Part shown: positions 50,747 to 59,000 of the stretch, piece by piece | Layout: every line of letters begins with the position of its first letter | How positions within the stretch are numbered: position 1 is the stretch's first letter | Assembly (NCBI GenBank): GCA_963678305.2 | Contig: CAXXVV010000006.1 | Location: 310,001 to 374,000 of the forward strand | Direction: 5' to 3' | Length of the DNA stretch: 64,000 bases | DNA from: G963676655 sp963678305 | GTDB taxonomy: Bacteria; Verrucomicrobiota; Lentisphaeria; Victivallales; Victivallaceae | Program-made: the position numbers and the translations under genes | The notes under the pieces: model-generated | Told to the model about the DNA's origin: nothing | What the model saw: only the letters and a program-made list of their open reading frames with translations | Database searches by the model: none

Positions 50747-53716
50747 ATGACTAAACAAATGAAGAATATGACCAGATATATTTATAGCTTAGTGATGATA
50801 ATCGCTTTTATTTCACTGAATTTAACTGCCGGACCCGCCCGGGCATTTTTCAAGGTTCCTTTCGGCCGGGTGGATATTGACGGCTCGGATAAGGATAAAG
50901 CGTGGACCGGCGCGACCGTGCTGACTAATTTTATGACGGCGGCGGGGGACCGCTTTGCGGAAGAAGATACTTGTATCAAGGTCTGCCATGATGCGGAGAA
51001 TTTGTATTTATTTTTCAAAATTAACACTTTTGCGCTGGATCCGGCAAGCAATCAAACAGATTCATTCAAATCTGAGATTCAGAAGCGTGACGGTAACGTG
51101 TGGAGCGATGATTCAATTGAATTGCGGCTGGAAAAAATGAAAAACGGTTTTCCGGTTTATCTTGCCTTCAATGCCAGGGGGACGCTGCTGGATATGAAAT
51201 ATCAGGCCGGGGAATGGGACAAAGGATTTAATTTGCCGGTTAAAATAAAAACAAAAATCCTCAATGGCGCCTGGACTGCTGAAATAGCGCTGCCGTTGAA
51301 TGCTATATCCCGGGACAACAAGTTTGAGCAGAGTCAATGGCGGATAAATTTTGTCCGTTTCAACCAGCGTTTGAAAGAGACCACGTCATGGGTTCGTCTG
51401 AAAGACGGTAACCATATGAACTTAAACAATCATGCGATTATGCGCTTAGCCGGACGCACTGCTGTTCCTGTTGCCCGCAGCTTTGGAACTGGTAGCATCA
51501 AACAGGGCGAAATTCCGTTTGAGGCTGCCGGATATTATCCTCGAGGTGTTCCGTGGCGGGTAAAGGTGTTTCAAGGCGGCAATGTTGTTGCGTCAAACAG
51601 TGGACTGGCCTCGAAAAAGAGTTTTTCAATAAGTCTGCCGGTGGTAAAAAACAGTGGTCACTATATGTTGCAGTTCTATATTGCCGACAGCGGGGGCAGG
51701 GCGATTTATTTCAGTCCGCTCTATCCATACAATATGGAAAATACCGAAATGACTTTTAACCTGAAAAGTAGTGCCACAATAAGTATCCGGCATAATGGAA
51801 ATATTGTCAAAGCCGGTAAAACATCTTTAACTTCAGGTGTTAACTCAATCGAAATAATAGTTCCACGTGAGTCTGGAATATCAGGTTCGGTATTCTTAAT
51901 GGGGCAGCAATTTCCCCTGGATCATACCTGGATGACTATAACAAAAGATCATAAAAAAGTATTCAGCAAATCTTTTGTTCTGCGCGGAACATCACTGCTT
52001 CCGTTTTTTGCTGATGGAGAATGGCGGCTCAGCCGTAACGGTGTGTATACTTTATTTTGGGACGGGTCCGGAATAGACGGGCGTATGCCGGACCGTCCGG
52101 TTAATAACATTAATATGATCTTGGAAGTTCCGGACGAACTGGAGTTTCTTGGCGCATCGTATTCAAAATACCCGCAGACCGGCCCTAAATCGAAAACCGG
52201 AGTTGCGCCGCTGACGGCAAGACTGTATGATTGGGAACAGCTGGATGCCGCCAACGGATATACACGGTACAAAATAAAAGTCAATTACCCGGTTGCCTTC
52301 TCGAACAGAAAAGAAAGTTGGCTGGAAAGGGTTAGAAGGCGTGACAAGGCGGCTTATTTGGCTTTTCGAGCAGTTGGCAAAGCCGGGGAGACAAGGCCGT
52401 TGAAATATTATTTTCGGACGGAAGACCAACATATTGTCGAATTACCGAACCGCCTGAATTGTCGGATATTACCGGAATTAAATGCCCGGTCACCTGAAAA
52501 GATTCCTGTTCTGCTAAAAACGGACTCGCTCGATCTGGCGGATGAAGCGGTTGTCAGGGAATATTTTAAAACCCTGAAAAAGGCCGGTTTAAATGAAGTT
52601 TTCGCCAATTGCCATATTGCTTATCCTTCGGAAATCGGAATTGCTCAAATGTATTATTTCAATCTGGTTGACTCGGGGAAATATACGTTTGAACCATCCG
52701 AGGCGGCAATGGACGAACTGTTTGAAAAATTTCCTGCTGCCAGAGGACGCTGGGGAAAACGTCTGCGATTCGGCCTTGATCCGTCTTATGTCACGCGCAC
52801 CCCGGAAACCTGGCCCTATATCGAAAAAGCTATGGTCGAGTCGTTCAAACGTACGCCCGGGATGAAAAACATTTTCTGGGATTACGAATTTTCACCTTTT
52901 CCGGGGCATATTCAAATGTATCCGTGTTTTTCTGACAAAGGCATTGCCGCGTTTGCGAAAAAATACGGGATCAGTGAGCCGCTTACACCGCAGCTTATTC
53001 AGAAGAAATACCATCAAAAGTGGCTTGATTTTTCTTGTGGTGAAGTTGCTGAATTGGTAAAACTTGTACAAGAGATCGCGCATAAGCACAACCGGGCCGT
53101 CTATCTTTACAGCGGCTATCAGAACTGCAAAAACGGTAAAGAGTATTACAATATGGACTGGAGTAAAGTTGCTCCCTATGTTGACCGGGCCTATTGCGGA
53201 TACGGGAGAAATTTACGCTTGATCGCCGATACAAAAAAATGTCTTCAGGGAAAAATTCTTGTCGGCGGCTTGTTGAAAACCGGTCTGACCGCTCAGTTCA
53301 GCACCCCGGCCCGAATATTGCGGAAAATAATTGATTGCGGCGGAGTGCTGTTATGGTATGAGTGCCGTTTTGACGCCGGAGCCTTGAGCCGGATTGCCGA
53401 AGCGGCAACCCTGACTGCTGCTTTTGAAAAAGTTCTTATCCACGGCAAACGCGGTGATGAGCTTATTGCGGCTGAACCGGAGGCAAAAGATTGTATCGCT
53501 GCTTATTCAATGAATGATAAACTTGTTTTATTTCTGATAAATGAAAGTGCCGGACCTGAAACATTGAAATTTACAATCAACCGTCCCGGGACTGTTTTCA
53601 AGCGGTACGGCAAAGCTGAAATATACAGCGCAAATAAGGCGGTTGAGATTGAAATTCCGGCTGGTAAGGTTATAGTTCTAACTGAAAACAATATGGACGA
53701 GAATGAGCAAAAATAA
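50747..53716 (+). CDS. Large secreted protein with CBM9-like domain and glycosidase-like barrel
   Basis: 989 residues. Signal peptide over about 1-32 (IYSLVMIIAFISLNLTAGPARA). Residues 35-230 form a CBM9/DOMON-like domain (FGRVDIDGSDKDKAWTGA, CIKVCHDAENLYLFFKINT, DDSIELRLEKMKNG, AEIALPLNAIS). The middle is beta-rich. The C-terminal third looks like a TIM barrel (GLNEVFANCHIAYPSEIG, GMKNIFWDYEFSPFPG, HKHNRAVYLYSGYQN, WSKVAPYVDRAYCGYG), with D/E in FWDYEF as possible catalytic residues. No named GH family is assigned. It starts ten bases after the pseudopilin and overlaps the LacI gene by 14 bases. Confidence 0.72.
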   Translation: MTKQMKNMTRYIYSLVMIIAFISLNLTAGPARAFFKVPFGRVDIDGSDKDKAWTGATVLTNFMTAAGDRFAEEDTCIKVCHDAENLYLFFKINTFALDPASNQTDSFKSEIQKRDGNVWSDDSIELRLEKMKNGFPVYLAFNARGTLLDMKYQAGEWDKGFNLPVKIKTKILNGAWTAEIALPLNAISRDNKFEQSQWRINFVRFNQRLKETTSWVRLKDGNHMNLNNHAIMRLAGRTAVPVARSFGTGSIKQGEIPFEAAGYYPRGVPWRVKVFQGGNVVASNSGLASKKSFSISLPVVKNSGHYMLQFYIADSGGRAIYFSPLYPYNMENTEMTFNLKSSATISIRHNGNIVKAGKTSLTSGVNSIEIIVPRESGISGSVFLMGQQFPLDHTWMTITKDHKKVFSKSFVLRGTSLLPFFADGEWRLSRNGVYTLFWDGSGIDGRMPDRPVNNINMILEVPDELEFLGASYSKYPQTGPKSKTGVAPLTARLYDWEQLDAANGYTRYKIKVNYPVAFSNRKESWLERVRRRDKAAYLAFRAVGKAGETRPLKYYFRTEDQHIVELPNRLNCRILPELNARSPEKIPVLLKTDSLDLADEAVVREYFKTLKKAGLNEVFANCHIAYPSEIGIAQMYYFNLVDSGKYTFEPSEAAMDELFEKFPAARGRWGKRLRFGLDPSYVTRTPETWPYIEKAMVESFKRTPGMKNIFWDYEFSPFPGHIQMYPCFSDKGIAAFAKKYGISEPLTPQLIQKKYHQKWLDFSCGEVAELVKLVQEIAHKHNRAVYLYSGYQNCKNGKEYYNMDWSKVAPYVDRAYCGYGRNLRLIADTKKCLQGKILVGGLLKTGLTAQFSTPARILRKIIDCGGVLLWYECRFDAGALSRIAEAATLTAAFEKVLIHGKRGDELIAAEPEAKDCIAAYSMNDKLVLFLINESAGPETLKFTINRPGTVFKRYGKAEIYSANKAVEIEIPAGKVIVLTENNMDENEQK

Positions 53717-54692
53717 AAAAATAAGCATCAAGGATATCGCCCAGGAGGCCGGAGTCTCGGTAACAACGGCTTCGTTTTATCTTAACGGCAAGGCCAAAAA
53801 GTATAAGATTGCGGAAAAAACCTGTCAAAAGATTGACGCGGTTGTCCGTAAATACAATTACGTCCCGAATATCCATGCAAGGGCGATCCAGAGCAACCGG
53901 ACATACCTGCTGGGGATGATTGTCCCCGGCAATGTTAATCGTTCATTCTGGATTGATATTATAGGCGGCATCGAAGAAGTCGTGTCAAAGCACAAATATC
54001 ACATGGTTTTGTCTGTGTCGCATTTTAATCAGAGCGAGGAACTGGATGCCTTTAAGTTCATGCAAAGCAAAGGGGTGGACGGGTATATTTTTTGTCCGGT
54101 ATTCAACGGGCCGGACCACAATCATGAATATATTGCTTCTCTCTGCCGGGAGAAGCCTGTGGTTTCAATAACTTTTCCTTACGCGGGGGTGGCTTCGGTC
54201 TATAACGATAATTCCCTCGGAGGACAGCTTGTCGCTGAATATTTGCACAACAAAGGACATCGTAAACTGGCATATGTGGGACATGTTCAGGAAAAATTTG
54301 ATTTTCGTGGCCGGGCCTTTGTTGAATACAATCGTAAACTGGGGATTGAGACCGGGACATATTCCAATGTGGATGAATTCCTGAAGGATGCGGGTAAATA
54401 CACGGCCGTTTTCTGCTACAGCGATTATTTTGTTCTGGACCTGTACGGCAAAGCCGCGGCTGCCAACCTTTCGATTCCCGGCGATCTTTCGGTGATCGGA
54501 TATGATAACATGGAGTTTCTCGAATCATTGTTTCCGAAAACTACTTCAGTGAATCAGTCCAAAAAGGTTTTGGGAAATGCTGCCGGTAAATTCCTCATGG
54601 ACATTCTGGTCGATGACCTGAAATATGATCCGGCAATCATTAAGTTTACCCCGGAGATAGTTGAACGGGATAGTGTATTAGATATTAATTAA
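53703..54692 (+). CDS. LacI-family regulator, cassette E
   Basis: 329 residues. Helix-turn-helix ISIKDIAQEAGVSVTTASFYLNGKAKKYKI with an unusual ASFYLNG in place of VSYVLNG/VSRVLNG. Hinge NYVPNIHARAIQSNRTYLLG. The sensor domain contains GVDGYIFCPVFNGP, YLHNKGHRKLAYVGHVQEKFDFRGRAF and LSVIGYDNMEFLESLFPKTTSVNQ. Encoded fourth in its cassette, not first; likely ligand of the palindrome at 48392-48409. Confidence 0.92.
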   Translation: MSKNKKISIKDIAQEAGVSVTTASFYLNGKAKKYKIAEKTCQKIDAVVRKYNYVPNIHARAIQSNRTYLLGMIVPGNVNRSFWIDIIGGIEEVVSKHKYHMVLSVSHFNQSEELDAFKFMQSKGVDGYIFCPVFNGPDHNHEYIASLCREKPVVSITFPYAGVASVYNDNSLGGQLVAEYLHNKGHRKLAYVGHVQEKFDFRGRAFVEYNRKLGIETGTYSNVDEFLKDAGKYTAVFCYSDYFVLDLYGKAAAANLSIPGDLSVIGYDNMEFLESLFPKTTSVNQSKKVLGNAAGKFLMDILVDDLKYDPAIIKFTPEIVERDSVLDIN

Positions 54693-54702
54693 GGATTTTA
54701 AA

Positions 54703-56001
54703 ATGCGTTTTGTTAGAGAGATCAAGGTAAAAAAGCAAGTTGATGTTTGTATTGTCGGCGGCGGCCCGGCCGGTTGCGCCGCGGCGCTGGCGGCGGCCCG
54801 GCAGGGGGTAAGTGTTTATCTGGCGGAGGCCAATACCTGTCTGGGCGGTCTCGGTACGGTCGGCGGCGTGCCGCTTTTTATGACTTTTTCCGATGGCGTT
54901 AACTTTGTCGCGGACGGGATAGGACGGGAAATTCTGGAAAGAATGAATACCGAAGATACGGACAGTCCGCTGGTCAACAGTATTCACCCGGAAATATTGA
55001 AACGTACCTATGAAAATATGTTGTCTGAGGCCGGAGTCGATTTTACGTTTATGACCGAATTTATCGGGGCGGAAGTCAATGAAGACCGGGTGGTCAGCGC
55101 TGTTTTTCACGCTAAAAGCGGACTTTTCGCGGTTGAAGCGGGCGTTTTTGTCGATTGTTCCGGCGACGGCGATCTGTGTGCCGAAAGCGGCGCTGAATTT
55201 ATGTTCGGAGACGAAAACGGGACGGTGATGCCTTCGACCCTGTGTTCGCAATGGGCCGGGATCGACTGGGAAAAGTTCCGGGCGTCTGGCGCCAATCCCC
55301 GGCAGATTCTCTTTAAGGCCTTTGAAGACGGGATATTCAGGAATAACGATCCGCATCATACCGGAATCAATCAGACGGCAAAACATTTGGGCGGCGGCAA
55401 CATGGGACATCTGTTCGGACTCGATCCTCTGGATGAAAAATCCCTGACTGAAAGTATGATGGAGGGGCGCCGTCAGGCGGTTGAGTTCTTACGTTATTAC
55501 CGGGAATACATACCGGGTTATGAAAATGTCGAACTGACCGCAACCGCCGGTTTGCCCGGAATCAGGGAGTCGCGTCGTATTACCGGTGATTATATTCTGG
55601 GACTTGAAGATTTTAAAAGCCGGGCCGTATTTGAGGACGAGATCGGACGTTATTCCTATCCGATCGACATCCACCCGGCTTCAACCGCCAAAGAGGATCA
55701 GGAAGAGTTTGAAAAATTTATTCATGGTCTTCGCTTCAAACCGGGCGAAAGTTACGGAATTCCTTACCGGATTCTGACCGTTAAGGGATTCAGGAATCTG
55801 CTTAACGCCGGACGCAGTGTCAGCGCCGATCGTTATATGCAGGGCTCGATCAGGGTTATGCCCGGATGTTTTATCACCGGACAGGCCGCCGGAACGGCGG
55901 CGGCCATCGCCTGTGCCAATGATAACGATATTCGCGGCTTTTCCACCGGTGAACTTCGCTCAAAATTGAAAAAGCTGGGGGCCTATCTCCCGGAGGTTTG
56001 A
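54703..56001 (+). CDS. FAD-dependent oxidoreductase (FAD_oxidored family)
   Basis: 432 residues. VDVCIVGGGPAGCAAALAAARQGVSVYLAEA near the N-terminus is the FAD-binding Rossmann motif, then CLGGLGTVGGVPLFM. Later VDCSGDGDLCAESGAEF and the C-terminal YMQGSIRVMPGCFITGQAAGTAAAIA close the flavin site. This family is common in PVC sugar clusters, with substrates mostly unknown. AAGGA before the ATG, ten bases after the LacI stop codon. It ends inside a long hairpin. Confidence 0.88.
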   Translation: MRFVREIKVKKQVDVCIVGGGPAGCAAALAAARQGVSVYLAEANTCLGGLGTVGGVPLFMTFSDGVNFVADGIGREILERMNTEDTDSPLVNSIHPEILKRTYENMLSEAGVDFTFMTEFIGAEVNEDRVVSAVFHAKSGLFAVEAGVFVDCSGDGDLCAESGAEFMFGDENGTVMPSTLCSQWAGIDWEKFRASGANPRQILFKAFEDGIFRNNDPHHTGINQTAKHLGGGNMGHLFGLDPLDEKSLTESMMEGRRQAVEFLRYYREYIPGYENVELTATAGLPGIRESRRITGDYILGLEDFKSRAVFEDEIGRYSYPIDIHPASTAKEDQEEFEKFIHGLRFKPGESYGIPYRILTVKGFRNLLNAGRSVSADRYMQGSIRVMPGCFITGQAAGTAAAIACANDNDIRGFSTGELRSKLKKLGAYLPEV

Positions 56002-56024
56002 TGGATATCATCGCCGGGAGATAG
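55983..56024. terminator. Long hairpin between convergent genes
   Basis: CTATCTCCCGG (55983-55993) pairs exactly with CCGGGAGATAG (56014-56024); inside the loop GATG and CATC can pair too. It lies at the meeting point of cassettes E and F and overlaps the last codons of the FAD gene. There is no T-run, so termination is inferred from place and strength only. Confidence 0.55.
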
Positions 56025-56035
56025 TCCAGTTGTTC

Positions 56036-59000
56036 TTACTGCCGGATTATCTCGATGGCGTTGCACAGTCTTGCGGTTGAGCTGACGTCACCGGGAACGC
56101 TGAACTTGATGTCCAGAACGCCGTCTTTGACCTTGACGTTTTTAATGGTTTTTACAAACGCGCGGTCAAAGTCGGAGCCGGATTCCAGGAATACATCCAT
56201 TTTGCTCAAACAACGTTTACCTTCGATATCAACATTGATGACGAATTTACCCGGCTGGGCCGAGGGCTTCCAACCATGTTTGAAATACAGTTTTACGGTG
56301 TAAGTGCCGGGTTTTATGGTAAAAAGATATTCGTCGATGTCATAAGCTTCGCTGGAGAACAAGCCGGGATCTTTAGTTCCCTTGATCTTGGATACGTTGC
56401 GGCTCACGGTCTTGTATGACCCGGAATAGCCGTAAGCCCCCGGCGCGTAGGGCCGGTCCGGTAGAAACAACGTTCCGTCCGCCGCTTTGTAATACTGCAT
56501 GGCCGCTGAACCGCAGTTGACCGCGTAGTGGCCGCGTTTGAGCATGGCGGCCTGCTGTTTCAGAAAGCCTTTTGACGCCGCTTCCCCGAGGTGGTCAAGG
56601 CTGCGCATCAGTTTGGAGTAAAGAATTTCCATTACTACTGAGCAGTGGCCTTTTTGGAGTTCGGCGTCGGCCGTGTTCAACAGCTTTTCATATTTTTGTG
56701 TATTGAGCCCGGTCTTTTTGATAGCCGCAACTTTATTCCGGGCATTGGCGATCAATTTCCGCATAGCCTGAAGACTTGCCGGATCGATTATCACTCTACC
56801 GGTTTTCGGGATGACTGTTCCATCCAGACTGAAAGAACGCAATTGATAAGGCTTCAACTGTATCGACAGTTTGCCGCCTGAAAGTTTCTGCCGGGTACTC
56901 AGGTCGATGGCTGTACTGTTAATATTATTCAGCTCTAGCGTGACCGGGGTCCAGCAGGTATTGACGGCATAAAGCCAGGTTTTGCCATTTTTGTTCAGGT
57001 AACGCACGGTTACCGGATCGATTAAACCGGGAACATCTTTGAACGGTAGCGCGGGCAGGGCGCGGTAAGCCAGGGCAAACTCACGGGTGACATCGTCACG
57101 TCCGGCGGTTCCGAGCGGCTGCGCCCCGATAAGCATCATATCCGAGTCCATCTGCGACAGGCAGTGGGCCCATTCCTTGAGGAAATAACGGCCCCACGGT
57201 TTGATGTCGGCGTTCTGGAAGTAGGATTTATAATTTTTCGGGTCCAGTGAGTTCTTGAAGGTTTCAAAATAGCGGTTGTAATTCCAGGCGGGAGCCATGC
57301 CATTCTTCCGGTACGGCTGCCACAAGTCGCGCTTATAGAGCAGTTCGTCATAAACAGTCTCGGCGTTATCCCAGTGGCGGCGCCAGCGATAACCGGTGAC
57401 GTTGCGCATAGCTGAGACTTGCGCGTTCTCAATTGAGTTCAACGCCTTGATATCAAGACTGCAATATTTGTAATAGAATTTTTCCAGATTAAGGTTGGCT
57501 ATATCCTCCGCCGCTTCGATATCCGGGTGTTTGAACAATCCGGTCGGGTTGACGTAAAGGACCAGTTTCGGATTAACTTTTTTCATTTCCGCCGCGACTT
57601 CGCGTATTGCCGCGGTTGTCTTTTCCGCCCGCCATTTGAGCCATTGGGCCAATACTTTTCCGGTCAGGAATTCGTAACGTTTAGCGAAGCGCCCCGGCCC
57701 CTGGTAATCCGGGATCTTGATTCCGGTTTCTTTGCTGAATAGTTTGACGGTATAGTCGCCATAGCCTTGTTTGAGCGAACAGAATGACCAGGTTTCACGC
57801 GACCACATGTCAAACCCCTTGAATCCGGGATGGTTGCCGAAGCGGGCCAGTAGTTCTTTGATCTGGGTCATGAATTGTTTTCTGACCAGCGGATGGACCG
57901 GATTTGTCGCCAGACTTCTTTTGATCCGTCCGGCTGAGTTGACTATAAACAGTCCTTGTTTTTCCAGCTCATCTACTTTGTCGGGACGGGTATTGAATTC
58001 CGGCATTGAATACTGGTTGATCGTGCCGATGAAACCCATATTGTGCCGGTGCATAATATCCAGGAAAAGGTTGATGAATCCGGGTTTTAACAGATTTTTA
58101 GCCTGATGATAACCGGGCCTGCTGTATAGGGTATAGTTGTAACGCATAATCGGATACGCGATCATGTTCTGGCCGGTGTAGGCAAAGTAGTCGCAGGTCT
58201 TCTGGACAATTTTAACCGGGAAGAAGTCATCGAACCTTTCAGCGTGATCCCAGTTCATCAGATAGTCGTAACTTTGGTCCTCGTCCATGTGGCCAAGGGC
58301 GCGGGGCGGCAGTTTTCCCGGATAGTCGATTTTAAGTTGCGGCAGGGGCTCGAGCAACGGAAGGGCTTTGAAGGAAACCACGGCCGCCGGCATGTCATCG
58401 ACAAAAGTACGGGCTTCGAACAGATATTTTTTGACTGACGGGAAGAATAAATATTTAGAGGTGACCATTTTGCCAGTCAGCGGATATTCAAAACCGCTTT
58501 GGATGCCGCCCTCGAGCCGGTCACGATGCTGTTTGAATGTGGTGATACCAGGGAACATGTATAGCCCCATGGAACGCGGCACGTTGTCGGGCCAGGTGAT
58601 TTCCAGCATGACCGGGCCTTTATTGATGTATTTATCGGGGAATTCCACTGCGAAGGCGAATCTAGAACCGTGCCCGGTTCCGGCCTGCAAATAGCTGCCG
58701 ACAACCTGCGGCTTGACATTATACAACGCTTTAGATGCTTCCTTTGCACAGTTTACTGTGATGAACGGTTTGCCGAGTTTTACCGGTTGGTCGGTCGGGG
58801 CCGGGATCGGCTGCTGCTGGTACGCTGCGACTTTGAAGGATTGCTGTGACTGACCGTTCGGGGTCTTGACAATGCATTGCAGATGATAGACGCTATGGGG
58901 CAGGGAGCCGACGGGTAAGTCGATGACCTGGCGTTTATTTAAGTCGAGTTTGAATTCTTTTGTCCAAACCGCTTTTCCGGAAGCCCTATTTACCAGACGG

